A stretch of DNA of 64,000 nucleotides, from the NCBI RefSeq assembly GCF_022869005.1, contig NZ_JALIEA010000017.1:186001-250000 (forward strand). The letters are read 5' to 3'. Both the position numbers and the translations under genes were made by a program. How positions within the stretch are numbered: position 1 is the stretch's first letter; each line of letters begins with the position of its first letter. A model generated the notes under the pieces. It ran no database searches, was not told where the DNA came from, and saw only the letters and a program-made list of their open reading frames with translations. This stretch comes from Corynebacterium kalidii. GTDB lineage: Bacteria > Actinomycetota > Actinomycetes > Mycobacteriales > Mycobacteriaceae. This document shows, piece by piece, positions 44,526 to 53,730 of the stretch.

Positions 44526-46616
44526 TCAGGGCAGTGCCGCAGCGGCCTCCGTCCCCTGCCGGATCGCACGCTTGGCGTCGAGCTCCGCGGCGAGGTCCGC
44601 CCCGCCGACGACGTCGACGGTGACCCCGGCCTCGCGCAGCGGGTCGACGAGGTCGGTCACCGACTCCTGCCCGGTGCACAGCACGATCGAGTCGACCTCC
44701 AGCACCCGGCGTCCGGTCAGCGTGCGGGCACCGTCCTTCTCCTCGTAGAAGGCCAGGTGCAGGCCGTCGTCGTCGATCTTCTCGTAGGTGGCGCCGCTGA
44801 TCTGCTCGACCTTCTTCCTTTTCACCGCGGCACGGTGCACCCAGCCGGTGGTCTTGCCCAACGTCCTGCCCTGGCGTGTGGACTTACGCTGCACCATGTA
44901 GACCTTCCGCAACGGGGCACTCGGGCGCGGTGAGGTCAGTGCGCCGGCCGAGGCAGGGTCGTCGTCGACACCCCACTCCTGCTCCCACTCCTTCAGGTTC
45001 AACGACGGGGAGTCCTGCCCGGAGGGCGTCGTGAGGAACTCCGAGACGTCGAACCCGATCCCACCGGCGCCCATCACGGCCACCCGGTCACCGATCTCCC
45101 GTTCACCGCGGACCGCCTCGGCGTAGGTCATCACGCTGGGGTGGTCCACACCCTCGATCTCAGGCACCCGCGGGACGACGCCGGAGGAGACGATGACATG
45201 GTCGAACCCGCCCGCGACCAGGTCCTGCACCGAGGCACGGGTGTCCAGGTGGACGGTGACCCCGAGCTTGTCCAGCCGGGTGGAGTAGTAGCGGATCGTC
45301 TCGTGGAACTCCTCCTTGCCCGGGATCCGGGCGGCGATGGAGAACTGGCCGCCGAGATGGCTGCGGGCCTCGAACAGCTCGACCCGGTGCCCACGCTCGG
45401 CGGCGGAGACCGCGGCAGACAGCCCGGCAGGACCGGCGCCGACGACGGCGATCTTCTTCGCCCGACGCGTCGGCGAGAGCACCAGCTTGGTCTCCCGTCC
45501 GGCGCGCGGGTTGACCAGGCACGAGACGGGCTTGCCGACGAAGGCGTGGTCCAGGCAGGCCTGGTTGCAGCCGATGCAGGTGTTGATCTCGTCGGCACGG
45601 TCCTGCTGCGCCTTGGCCACGAAGTGCGGGTCGGCCAGCAACGGACGTGCCATGGACACCGCGTCCACCCGGCCGTTGGCCAGCACGTCCTCGGCGACCT
45701 GCGGGGTGTTGATGCGGTTCGAGGCGATCAGCGGGATCGACACCTCGTCGCGCAGCCGCTCGGTGAACTTCACGAACGCGGCCCGCGGCACCGAGGTCAC
45801 GATCGTGGGGATGCGGGCCTCGTGCCAGCCGATGTCGGTGTTGATCGCGTCGACCCCGTGGCGCTCGGCACGGCGGGACATCAGGGCGATCTCGTCGAAG
45901 GTCTGGCCGTTCTTCACGAAGTCGGCGATCGACTGACGCAGGATCACCGGGAACTCCCGCGGCACCTGGCGACGGATCTCGTCGATGACCTCCACGAGGA
46001 AGCGCTGGCGGTTCGTGGTCGTCCCGCCCCAGCGGTCGGTGCGGTCGTTGGTGTGCGGGCACAGGAACTGGTTGATGAGGTAGCCCTCGCCACCCATGAT
46101 CTCGACGGCGTCGTAGCCGGCCTGGCGGGCCAACCGCGCGGCACGGCCATAGGAGCGGATGGTGCGCCGGATCATGCCCTCGGTCATCCGGATGTGCTTG
46201 AAGGGGTGGATGGGGGAGGGCTCGGTGCCGGGGGCGGCCTTGAACGGGGTCACCCCGTAGCGTCCGGCATGCAGGATCTGCATGGCGATCCGGCCACCCT
46301 CCCGGTGCACCGCGTCGGTGATCCGACGGTGGTGCAGGACCGCCAGCGGGGTGGCCATCCGCCCGCCGAACGGCATGAGGTCCCCGCTGCGGGTCGGGGT
46401 GATCCCACCGGTGACGATGAGCCCCACGCCTCCGCGGGCACGCTCGGCGTAGAACTCGCCGAGTTGGTCGGCGTGCCAGAAGCGGTCCTCCAGACCGGTG
46501 TGCATCGAGCCCATCACCGACCGGTTCGGCAGGGTCATCCCACCGATGGTCAACGGCCGGAACAGGTGGGGGTACGGGGAGTCGGCGGGGTCACGGGGCG
46601 TCACTGCGTCTGTCAC
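44526..46616 (-). CDS. FadH-like NADH:flavin oxidoreductase / 2,4-dienoyl-CoA reductase
   Basis: The 696-residue enzyme has the FadH layout: an N-terminal Old Yellow Enzyme barrel (LFRPLTIGGMTLPNRSVMGSMHTG, GVGLIVTGGITP, MQILHAGRYG), a [4Fe-4S] cluster in CIGCNQACLDHAF...SCLVNP, then an FAD/NAD part with VVGAGPAGLSAAVSAAERGH and VMGAGGIGFDVSEFL. It probably reduces unsaturated CoA esters or related enones. GTG 46616 starts seven bases past the padR stop, so the two genes form an operon, and the PadR protein is the likely controller. Confidence 0.9.
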   Translation of the reverse strand: MTDAVTPRDPADSPYPHLFRPLTIGGMTLPNRSVMGSMHTGLEDRFWHADQLGEFYAERARGGVGLIVTGGITPTRSGDLMPFGGRMATPLAVLHHRRITDAVHREGGRIAMQILHAGRYGVTPFKAAPGTEPSPIHPFKHIRMTEGMIRRTIRSYGRAARLARQAGYDAVEIMGGEGYLINQFLCPHTNDRTDRWGGTTTNRQRFLVEVIDEIRRQVPREFPVILRQSIADFVKNGQTFDEIALMSRRAERHGVDAINTDIGWHEARIPTIVTSVPRAAFVKFTERLRDEVSIPLIASNRINTPQVAEDVLANGRVDAVSMARPLLADPHFVAKAQQDRADEINTCIGCNQACLDHAFVGKPVSCLVNPRAGRETKLVLSPTRRAKKIAVVGAGPAGLSAAVSAAERGHRVELFEARSHLGGQFSIAARIPGKEEFHETIRYYSTRLDKLGVTVHLDTRASVQDLVAGGFDHVIVSSGVVPRVPEIEGVDHPSVMTYAEAVRGEREIGDRVAVMGAGGIGFDVSEFLTTPSGQDSPSLNLKEWEQEWGVDDDPASAGALTSPRPSAPLRKVYMVQRKSTRQGRTLGKTTGWVHRAAVKRKKVEQISGATYEKIDDDGLHLAFYEEKDGARTLTGRRVLEVDSIVLCTGQESVTDLVDPLREAGVTVDVVGGADLAAELDAKRAIRQGTEAAAALP

Positions 46617-46622
46617 GGTAGG

Positions 46623-47201
46623 TCACTGTCCTTCTCGGTGGTCGTGGGTGAGGGCGTCGAGTACCTCGGTGCACCAGTCCACGAAGCTGGCCTCCAGGCG
46701 GATCCCCAGGCGCAGGACGAGGTGCTGGTGCAGCCGGCGTCCGGTGAGCGTGTCGGGCGTGCCGGGCGCTGTGGTTCCGGTGACTTCAGGGAACTGGGTG
46801 CGCTCGTAGCTGCGGTAGAGCCGGAGCCGTTCCAGATGGGCGTCCCGGTGTCTGCCGATGTCGGCGCACAGGTCGTCGAGGTCGCCGTGCTCGGCGCCGC
46901 GGATCTTCACCGACAGGTCGTCGCGGATCTTCATGAGTTCGGAGGGTTCGGCGATCCAGTCCTGCAGCGCCGTCCTGCCGGCAGGGGCGAGCGCGTAGAC
47001 CTTCTTGTCGGGCCTGCCGTCCTGTGCGACGTCGCGGCACGTCACCAGTCCGTCGTCGTGTAGGCGCCCGAGGGTGCGGTAGATCTGCTGTCGGGTGGCG
47101 GGCCAGAAGTGGCCCAGGGATGTGGCGAACTGTCGTCCCAGCTCATAACCGGTCCCCGGCCGTTCCGCCAGGGAGATCATGATCGCGTGCTCCAGTGCCA
47201 T
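46623..47201 (-). CDS. PadR-family regulator
   Basis: The 192-residue protein has a PadR winged helix: ALEHAIMISLAERPGTGYELGRQF, then WPATRQQIYRTLGRLHDDGLVTCR and the wing with DGRPDKKVYALAPAGRTAL, followed by a C-terminal helical domain with several Arg-rich stretches (HRDAHLERLRLYRSYERTQF). ATG 47201 is chosen because TACCCT (47214-47209, minus) is seven bases before it. It lies directly upstream of the FadH-like gene and probably represses that pair in response to an aromatic or acyl compound. Confidence 0.88.
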   Translation of the reverse strand: MALEHAIMISLAERPGTGYELGRQFATSLGHFWPATRQQIYRTLGRLHDDGLVTCRDVAQDGRPDKKVYALAPAGRTALQDWIAEPSELMKIRDDLSVKIRGAEHGDLDDLCADIGRHRDAHLERLRLYRSYERTQFPEVTGTTAPGTPDTLTGRRLHQHLVLRLGIRLEASFVDWCTEVLDALTHDHREGQ

Positions 47202-47334
47202 GGCAGTCAGGGTAATCCATGTCACAGCACTGCGGCGCACTATGACACGAATTGATGTGAAACTTGTTGCATATACCCCCGGATCGGGGTTACTCCGGAG
47301 GACGCCGGAGGTGTGGCCCATAGACTTGCCGACC

Positions 47335-49308
47335 ATGAGTGTGGAACTGGACGAGGTACGGAAGTTCCTCGGTGAGCACGAGCCCTTCAGTCATCTCCCG
47401 GACGATGAGCTGCGCGCCCTTCCCGCCAAGATGGAGATCATCTACGTGCGTCGGGGAGAGACGGTCATCACCGCCGGACAGCCCAACGACATGCTGTACG
47501 TGATCCGTTCCGGGGCGGTCGACGTGCTCGACAGCCAGGACGTCCTGCTGGACCGGCGTGGCACCGGACGGTTCTTCGGCCACTCCACGATCGTGACCAA
47601 GGGCGGGTTCGGCGCGGACCCGGGCCCCTCGCGCTACACCATGATCGCCGTCGAGGACAGCCTGCTGCTGACGATGGAGCGCGAGGAGGTCCGTGGGCTG
47701 ATCGAACGCAACCCCGAGGTCGCCCGCTACTTCGCCGGGGTGTCGGAACGAATCCGGGCGGCGGCGGAGCGGTTGGGCGTGCGGTCCGGCTCGGATGCGC
47801 TTCGTACGCTGGTCTCCGACCTGGTGGACCGGGACCCGGTGTCGGTGGACCCCGGGGCGACGGTCCGCGAGGCCGCGCAGCTCATGAGCAGCAACGGCAT
47901 CTCCTGTCTCCCGGTGATCTCGGACACGGCGGACACAGGCGGTAGGGGAAGCTTGGACGGCGGCGATGAGGTGGACGATGTCTCCCTGCTGCCGCCGGTG
48001 TCGGGCAATGAGCTGGTCGGCATCATCACCGACCGCGACCTGCGCACCCGGGTGATCGCCGAGGGGGTGTCCACCGATTCCCCGGTGTCCGCGATCATGA
48101 CCCGTGACCCGTTCTCCACCACCGCCGACACCACCGCGTTCGAGGCGATGCTGATGATGAGCGAGCAGGGCGTCCACCACCTTCCGGTCGTCGGTGGGTT
48201 GGAGGGTGGCGGTGACGGTGTCACCGGCGTGATCTCGGCGTCGGACATCATGCGTGCACTGCGCAACGACCCGATCTACCTCACCGCCGACCTGGCCAAG
48301 GCCACCGACGCCGAGCAGATGCGGGTGATCGTCAAGGACACCGCGGAGATGACCAGCGGCTTCATCGGCCGGGGCGCCTCCGCCGAAGAGGTCAGCGAGA
48401 TCCTCACCGTCTGCCTGGACTCGCTGGCGCGGCGCCTACTGGTCCTGGCGGAGGAGACGCTCGGCCCACCGCCGGTGCCCTACGCGTTCATCGTGCTGGG
48501 GTCCCAGGCCCGGCGTGCCGTCGGCTTCTCCTCGGACCAGGACAACGGGCTGGTCCTGCACAACTCCTACGACGAGGACCTGCACGGAGAGTACTTCGCA
48601 GAGCTCGGGCGCATGGTCTGCACCGGTCTGGGCGAGGCGGGCCAGCAACTGTGCCCGGGCGACATGATGGCGATGAACCCCGCCTGGCGGATGACGGTGG
48701 ACCAGTGGAAGGACTCCTTCCACAGCTGGGTCACCGCCCCGCACCCGGACGCCCTGCTCAACGCACAGACCTTCTTCGACATGCGGCCGATCTACGGCGC
48801 CCGTGAGCTGGCCGACCAGGTGCACCGGTACTCGGTGGCGCTGGCGCGCAGTTCCTCCCGGTTCCACGCGCGTCTGGCTGCCCTGGTGGCCCGGGCGGAG
48901 ACGCCCCTGGGGATCTTCCGTGGTCTCGTCGTGCAGCGCGGTGGAGACTACCGCAACACGCTGAACGTGAAGTCGGGCGGCACCGCCCCGATCGTCCAGA
49001 TCGCACGGTTGTACGCCCTGATGGCCGGGGTCAAGGCCGTCGGCACCCACCAGAGGCTGGCGCAGGCCGCGGCCAAGGGTGCGCTGACCCAGAAGGCCGC
49101 CCGCGACCTGACCGAGGCCTTCAACTTCCTCAAGTCGCTGTCGCTGAGGCACCAGGCCAGCCAGCTCCGCAGCGGCGGGGAGGCGAACTACCACATCGAC
49201 CCGGACTCGTTGGGCAAACTGGACCGTGAGAACCTGCGCGACGCCTTCGGCATCATCAAGGGCATCCAGACCTCGCTGGCGGTCAAGTACCCGGTGAGGA
49301 ACACATGA
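47335..49308 (+). CDS. cNMP-binding / CBS pair / DUF294 nucleotidyltransferase-like protein
   Basis: This cytoplasmic 657-residue protein has three parts. Residues 1-130 form a cyclic-nucleotide-binding-like beta barrel (YVRRGETVITAGQPNDMLYVIRSG). Two CBS repeats follow (SVDPGATVREAAQLMSSNGISCLPV and FSTTADTTAFEAMLMMSEQGVHHLPV). Then comes the DUF294 nucleotidyltransferase fold, with GSQARRAVGFSSDQDNGL giving the GS-x10-DxD pattern, and its helical C-domain. The ATG has TAGACT at 47321-47326, eight bases upstream. It is translationally coupled to an exonuclease gene (ATGA). The target of nucleotidyl transfer and the sensed ligand are unknown. Confidence 0.9.
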   Translation: MSVELDEVRKFLGEHEPFSHLPDDELRALPAKMEIIYVRRGETVITAGQPNDMLYVIRSGAVDVLDSQDVLLDRRGTGRFFGHSTIVTKGGFGADPGPSRYTMIAVEDSLLLTMEREEVRGLIERNPEVARYFAGVSERIRAAAERLGVRSGSDALRTLVSDLVDRDPVSVDPGATVREAAQLMSSNGISCLPVISDTADTGGRGSLDGGDEVDDVSLLPPVSGNELVGIITDRDLRTRVIAEGVSTDSPVSAIMTRDPFSTTADTTAFEAMLMMSEQGVHHLPVVGGLEGGGDGVTGVISASDIMRALRNDPIYLTADLAKATDAEQMRVIVKDTAEMTSGFIGRGASAEEVSEILTVCLDSLARRLLVLAEETLGPPPVPYAFIVLGSQARRAVGFSSDQDNGLVLHNSYDEDLHGEYFAELGRMVCTGLGEAGQQLCPGDMMAMNPAWRMTVDQWKDSFHSWVTAPHPDALLNAQTFFDMRPIYGARELADQVHRYSVALARSSSRFHARLAALVARAETPLGIFRGLVVQRGGDYRNTLNVKSGGTAPIVQIARLYALMAGVKAVGTHQRLAQAAAKGALTQKAARDLTEAFNFLKSLSLRHQASQLRSGGEANYHIDPDSLGKLDRENLRDAFGIIKGIQTSLAVKYPVRNT

Positions 49309-49979
49309 GCATGTTGCGTCGGGTGTGGGAGAAGCGGCGCGCCACCGGGGCCCTCGCGGACTTCTACGAGGTACCGTCACCGGCCGGATCGACCCAGTTG
49401 GACGAGCTCCCGGTGCTCGCGGTCGACGTCGAGGCCACCGGGCTCGACCTGGCGTCCGACCGGCTGCTGTCGATCGGCTGGGTGCCGATGGACGGGCGGA
49501 GGATCATCCTCTCCGGGGCGCGCGAGGTCGTCATCTCCGCGGTCGACGACGGCGACGGGGTCGGCCAGTCCGCCACCGTGCACGGGCTCACCGACGACAT
49601 GGTCGACGCGGGTGTCCCGGTGGCCGACGCGCTCACCGAGCTGCTGGACGCGCTGAAGGGCCGGGCGATGCTGGCGCACTTCGCCACGATCGAGGAGGAC
49701 TTCCTCTCCGCGGCGTGCCGTTCGGCCTTCGGTGCCGGGCTCGTGGTCCCCACCCTGGACACCTATGCGCTGGCCCGGCGACGGATGGAGCGGGAGTCCG
49801 TGCACCCGAGGGGAGAGGACCTGCGGTTGCCGCGCCTGCGTGACCGGTACGGCCTGCCGTCCTACCCGCCGCACCGGGCCGTCACCGACGCCCTGGCCTG
49901 TGCGGAGCTGTTTCTCGCCATGACCTCCCCGGAGAACGGCCGGTCGCCGTATTCGTCGCTGCGGTCGGCCCAGACATAG
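49305..49979 (+). CDS. DEDDh 3'-5' exonuclease (DnaQ-like)
   Basis: The 224-residue protein has the DEDDh exonuclease motifs: VLAVDVEATGLD (Asp and Glu, ExoI), AHFATIEEDF (ExoII Asp), and PPHRAVTDALACAELF (His and Asp, ExoIII). The pair with a cNMP/CBS/DUF294 protein is found in many actinobacteria and proteobacteria, so the two may act together. The ATG overlaps the preceding stop by four bases. The physiological substrate (DNA, RNA or a nucleotide) cannot be told. Confidence 0.9.
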   Translation: MSMLRRVWEKRRATGALADFYEVPSPAGSTQLDELPVLAVDVEATGLDLASDRLLSIGWVPMDGRRIILSGAREVVISAVDDGDGVGQSATVHGLTDDMVDAGVPVADALTELLDALKGRAMLAHFATIEEDFLSAACRSAFGAGLVVPTLDTYALARRRMERESVHPRGEDLRLPRLRDRYGLPSYPPHRAVTDALACAELFLAMTSPENGRSPYSSLRSAQT

Positions 49980-50028
49980 CCGGGGGCGGCCTCGGCGCTG
50001 TTTGTTTTCCTCTGTAAGCTGAATGACC

Positions 50029-50835
50029 ATGAGAATTTCGCGCATCGCACACCCTGAAGGTATGGCCTTCGTGGCTCTGGAGGGGGGAGAGGCCGACGGG
50101 ACCGGGGCAACCTGCCGCGAGATCGCCGGCCACCCCTTCGGGGAGCCTGAGTTCACTGGTCGGACCTGGAGCTTCGACGAGGTCCGCCTGCTGGCCCCGA
50201 TCCTTCCGTCCAAGGTCGTCGCTGTGGGCCGTAACTACGCCGACCACGTCAAGGAGGTGTTCAACAAGTCCGCCGAGCACCTTCCGCCGACGCTGTTCCT
50301 GAAGCCGCCGACGGCCGTGGTGGGCCCCGGCGCCCCGATCCGGAAGCCGGAGTGGGCCACCCGCGTGGAGTTCGAGGGTGAGCTCGCCATCGTCATCGGA
50401 AAGCCCTGCAAGGACGTCAAGCGCGACGACTGGAAGAGCGTGGTCCTCGGGTTCACCATCGTCAACGACGTCTCGTCCCGTGACCTGCAGTTCGCCGACG
50501 GCCAGTGGTCCCGTGCGAAGGGCCTGGACAGCTTCTGCCCGCTGGGCCCGTGGATCGAGACGGACCCGGACTTCGCGGACCTGACCGACCTGCCGATCAA
50601 GGCGCACCTCACCCACGACGGTGAGACGGAGACCAAGCAGGACTCCAACTCGAACCAGATGATCAAGTCCATCCCGGAGATCGTCGAGTGGGTCTCACAG
50701 GCCTTCACCCTGCTCCCGGGCGACGTGATCTGCACCGGCTCACCCGCCGGTACCGCCGAGATGGTCCCCGGCGACACGATCGACGTGGAGATCCCCGGTC
50801 TCGGTCACCTGGTCAACCCCGTCGAGGCGTACTGA
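50029..50835 (+). CDS. odx: Oxaloacetate decarboxylase, FAH family (Cg1458/Odx homologue)
   Basis: The 268-residue cytoplasmic enzyme belongs to the fumarylacetoacetate hydrolase fold. C. glutamicum Cg1458, which decarboxylates oxaloacetate to pyruvate, is its close match: VVAVGRNYADHVKEVF, TLFLKPPTAVVGP, RVEFEGELAIVIGKPC (metal Glu pair), FTIVNDVSSRDLQFADGQW (metal Asp) and LTHDGETETKQDSNSNQMI are nearly the same. I use the ATG at 50029 because TAAGCT at 50015-50020 is eight bases before it; an ATG at 50023 is the alternative. It would drain the oxaloacetate needed for Asp-family amino acids. Confidence 0.92.
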   Translation: MRISRIAHPEGMAFVALEGGEADGTGATCREIAGHPFGEPEFTGRTWSFDEVRLLAPILPSKVVAVGRNYADHVKEVFNKSAEHLPPTLFLKPPTAVVGPGAPIRKPEWATRVEFEGELAIVIGKPCKDVKRDDWKSVVLGFTIVNDVSSRDLQFADGQWSRAKGLDSFCPLGPWIETDPDFADLTDLPIKAHLTHDGETETKQDSNSNQMIKSIPEIVEWVSQAFTLLPGDVICTGSPAGTAEMVPGDTIDVEIPGLGHLVNPVEAY

Positions 50836-50882
50836 ACGGGTACCGACCGCGTCCGGGCGGGGGACCCGTCCACGGGCCTTTC

Positions 50883-52025
50883 TCAGACCGCGCGCATCGC
50901 GGCAGGCACGTTGAGCGCCCGTAGTGCGGTCTGCAGCTTCGCCGTCGTCTCCGCGGCCTCGGCCGACGGGGAGGACGAGGCGATCACGCCGCCGCCGGCC
51001 CACGCCCGGGCCGTGGCCCCGGCGACCTCGGCGCAGCGGATACTGACCATGTACTCGCCGTCGCCGGCGTCGTTGCACCAGCCGACGAAGCCGGCGTAGA
51101 AGCACCGTGGGTCCTCGACCTCGTTGATGATGCCGATGGCGGCGTCGGTGGGGGTGCCGCCGACCGCCGGGGTGGGGTGCAGCATCAGCGCCAGGTCCAG
51201 GGCCGAGAAGTTCAGGTCGGGCAGGGTGCCACGGACGGGTGTGGCCAGGTGCCACATCTCGTTGGTCTTGATCAGCTCGGGCGCGTCCGGGATCGACAGT
51301 TCGGTGCACACGCTGCCGAGGACCTGCCGGTAGTGGTCGACCACCAGCTCGTGCTCGGTGAGGTCCTTCGTGGAGTCCCGCAGTATGCGCCCGACCGTCT
51401 CGTCGGCCTGCCGGTCGGCCAACCGCGCCGCCGACCCGGCCAGGGGGCGGGCCTCCACGGTGGTCCCGCGACGACGGATCAGCACCTCCGGCGAGGATCC
51501 GACGAGCATGGTGCCGCGGTCGTCGGACCGTCCGGTGGCAGAGAGGTCCACGGCGAAGCCGTCACGGTGGGCGGAGAGGTCGATCAGGCGTGCGGCGATG
51601 AGCAGCGGGTCGATCTCCTCGGCGAACTCGATGTCCACCGCCCGGGCCAGCACGACCTTCCGCAGGGGGGTGTTGTGCATCGTCTCGATGGCCGCGGCCA
51701 CCGTGGACTGGTGTTCCTCGGGACTGCTCAACGGATGGACGTTGACGACCTCCAGCTGGTCGCCGAGGTCACGGCCACGGTAGTAGGCGGGGGGCTCCAG
51801 CGGCCCCTCGGTCTCGACGACGCTGCCCGGGACGGTCAAGGCCGCACGGTTGGCGGTGTCGAACGGCACGGCGCCGACGACCAGGCGTGCGCCACCGTCA
51901 CGCAGCGCTGTCGCAGCCTCGAACGGATCGGGGAAGGACGTGCGTGTCCCCTGGGTGCGGATGCTGCCCGACGCGCGGGAGAGAAGAAAGTCCGGCGCTG
52001 TTGACGGGCGATCGTTATTGATCAC
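50883..52025 (-). CDS. Isochorismate synthase (EntC/DhbC/MenF type)
   Basis: The enzyme converts chorismate to isochorismate for menaquinone or catechol siderophores. It has 380 residues from the GTG at 52025, chosen because TACGGT (52037-52032, minus) is six bases upstream and the region beyond is AT-rich; a GTG at 52073 would add 16 residues. Motifs are EARPLAGSAARL, DSTKDLTEHELVVDHYRQVL (active-site Glu/His), HLATPVRGTL, LMLHPTPAVGGTPTDAA and AGFVGWCNDAGDGEYMVSIRCAEV. The DhbC-like sequence slightly favours siderophore use, but no siderophore genes or DtxR box are seen nearby. Confidence 0.9.
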   Translation of the reverse strand: MINNDRPSTAPDFLLSRASGSIRTQGTRTSFPDPFEAATALRDGGARLVVGAVPFDTANRAALTVPGSVVETEGPLEPPAYYRGRDLGDQLEVVNVHPLSSPEEHQSTVAAAIETMHNTPLRKVVLARAVDIEFAEEIDPLLIAARLIDLSAHRDGFAVDLSATGRSDDRGTMLVGSSPEVLIRRRGTTVEARPLAGSAARLADRQADETVGRILRDSTKDLTEHELVVDHYRQVLGSVCTELSIPDAPELIKTNEMWHLATPVRGTLPDLNFSALDLALMLHPTPAVGGTPTDAAIGIINEVEDPRCFYAGFVGWCNDAGDGEYMVSIRCAEVAGATARAWAGGGVIASSSPSAEAAETTAKLQTALRALNVPAAMRAV

Positions 52026-52103
52026 ATAGCCACCGTACTCAGGGGTGCGAAACAAACTGAAATTACCGGGCACCCTGAACCGGGGAGACGCGGGGCGTCG
52101 GCG

Positions 52104-52895
52104 TCAGCCGCGGCCCAGGTAGGGCATCCCTGCCGCGGTCACCGTCACCCGGTCCACGCTGACCCCGGGCGGCATCTCCGCCACACTCACCAGCAGCCGC
52201 GCCGCCTCGGCGGCGGCGAAGGTGGGCTCCGGGGGAGTGGTGGAAGCCCCGGAGGTGGTGTCCGAAGACGTGCCTGAGGACGTGAAGGACTCAAGGAGTG
52301 CGGTACGGGCGTTGCCGATGTCGAGCTCGGTGGCGGTGACGCCGACCTCCCGTCCGTCCAACGCGGTGGACACGGTCAACGACGCCACCGCGGCCTTCGA
52401 TGCGGCGTAGGCGGCGGCGCCGGCCCGTGGGGCGTGTGCGGCGATCGACCCGTTGTTGACGATCCGCCCGCCACCGTGGGACGCCATCCACGAGAACGCC
52501 GCCCGGGTGCACAGGAAGGTGCCGGTGAGGTTCGTGCGCAGCGTCTCCTCGAAGGCGGCCGGGTCGACCGTGTCGATCCGGCCCGTCGCACCGGGGATCC
52601 CGGCGTTGTTCACCAGCAGGTCCAGACGCCCCAGCCGGTCGGTGAGGTGATCGACGGCCGCGGTGACCGACGCCTCGTCCGTCACGTCGCAGACCACGGC
52701 CAGATGGCCGTCCCCGGGGCAGGCCGCGACCGTCTCCTCCAGCGTCGCGCGCGTGCGGCCCAGGGCGGCGACGGTCCACCCGGCCTCGGCCAGGGCGACC
52801 GAGAACGTCCGTCCCAGCCCGCCGCCGGCCCCGGTGACCGCGACGACGCGGTCCGGGCGGTGGGTACGGGTCAGCGGTGGTGCCGGTTCATCCAT
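52104..52895 (-). CDS. Short-chain dehydrogenase/reductase
   Basis: The 263-residue SDR has an intact cofactor loop TGAGGGLGRT, the NNAG motif (LLVNNAGIPGATG), the catalytic Ser in VNNGSIAAHAP and YAASK (Tyr/Lys). A Ser/Thr-rich insert near residue 220 (TSSGTSSDTTSG) is unusual and low in complexity. The ATG at 52895 is the first in frame with similarity to SDRs. It is divergent from the isomerase gene, and the substrate is unknown. Confidence 0.9.
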   Translation of the reverse strand: MDEPAPPLTRTHRPDRVVAVTGAGGGLGRTFSVALAEAGWTVAALGRTRATLEETVAACPGDGHLAVVCDVTDEASVTAAVDHLTDRLGRLDLLVNNAGIPGATGRIDTVDPAAFEETLRTNLTGTFLCTRAAFSWMASHGGGRIVNNGSIAAHAPRAGAAAYAASKAAVASLTVSTALDGREVGVTATELDIGNARTALLESFTSSGTSSDTTSGASTTPPEPTFAAAEAARLLVSVAEMPPGVSVDRVTVTAAGMPYLGRG

Positions 52896-52983
52896 ACCCC
52901 GTATTGTCCCTGATCCGTCCCGCCCACGGAAGGTGCACGCCCAGGTACGTTGGTGGGGAACCCGCAGACTGGAGGACCGGGCA

Positions 52984-53730
52984 ATGGCACCGCAACTGAC
53001 CACCGCCGTGAACTGTTCGATCGGCCGACCGCAGGGCGACCCGGACCTGGGACGGGCGGGCGCCCTCGGCCTCGACCGGATCGAACTGTGGTGGCCCTGG
53101 GACACACCCGAGCCCAGCGGCCGGGACATCGACGACCTGGTGGCCGAACTGGGGCGCCGCGGCCTCACCCTCGTCGCCGTGAACTACTGGGGTGGCGACC
53201 TCGCCGCCGGTGACCGGGGCGTCCTGCACCGCGGACCACTGGGCAGCGGACACCTCGACGCCATGTCCCGTCTCGCCGACGCCACCGGGGCCGACCGGTT
53301 CAACCTGCTCCTCGGCAGGGGAGGACGCCGACTCGGCCCCGACCAGCTCGACAACATCGCCGCGGTCGCACGCGTCGCCGAGTCGCGCGGGCAGGGCACC
53401 GTCCTGATCGAGCCCAGTGCCGGGGTGGACGACTACCCGGTCACCACCGTCGCCGAGGCCCGCGGGGTGATCGCCAGCGTCCCCAACACCGCGCTGCTGG
53501 CGGACCTGTGGCACCTCAGCCAGACCGACGACGTCCCGGCGTGGTTGGACAGCTGCGGCACCTCCGACGCGGCGGTCGCCCCGGCACACGTCCAGATCGC
53601 CGACGACCCGGGCAGGGGCGCGCCGGGCACCGGCCGGTTACCGCTGGACGAGTGGGTCGGTGCGCTGCGGGCCGCCGGGTACTCCGGGGACGTGGCGGGG
53701 GAGTGGATGTGGTGGAATAGGACACCATGA
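52984..53730 (+). CDS. Sugar phosphate isomerase/epimerase (hydroxypyruvate isomerase-like)
   Basis: The 248-residue protein is a xylose-isomerase-type TIM barrel (AP endonuclease family 2 fold). [50 protein letters not shown] (metal Glu), [12 protein letters not shown] and [11 protein letters not shown] at the end are the pattern of hydroxypyruvate isomerase (Hyi) proteins. The ATG follows GGAGG. Its stop overlaps gltX by four bases, so the two are co-translated, although no link in metabolism is known. Start choice is good because the frame upstream is antisense to the SDR gene. Confidence 0.85.
   Translation: MAPQLTTAVNCSIGRPQGDPDLGRAGALGLDRIELWWPWDTPEPSGRDIDDLVAELGRRGLTLVAVNYWGGDLAAGDRGVLHRGPLGSGHLDAMSRLADATGADRFNLLLGRGGRRLGPDQLDNIAAVARVAESRGQGTVLIEPSAGVDDYPVTTVAEARGVIASVPNTALLADLWHLSQTDDVPAWLDSCGTSDAAVAPAHVQIADDPGRGAPGTGRLPLDEWVGALRAAGYSGDVAGEWMWWNRTP

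Noticed and set aside
47220-47260. Palindromes TGTCA...TGACA and TGACAC...TGTGA between padR and the cNMP/CBS gene as PadR or GlxR sites
   Set aside because: The arms are short and the spacing does not match the GlxR consensus TGTGA-N6-TCACA; not listed as operators.
50883-52080. DtxR/iron box before the isochorismate synthase gene
   Set aside because: No TTAGGTTAGGCTAACCTAA-like sequence found in the gap; no siderophore genes next to it.
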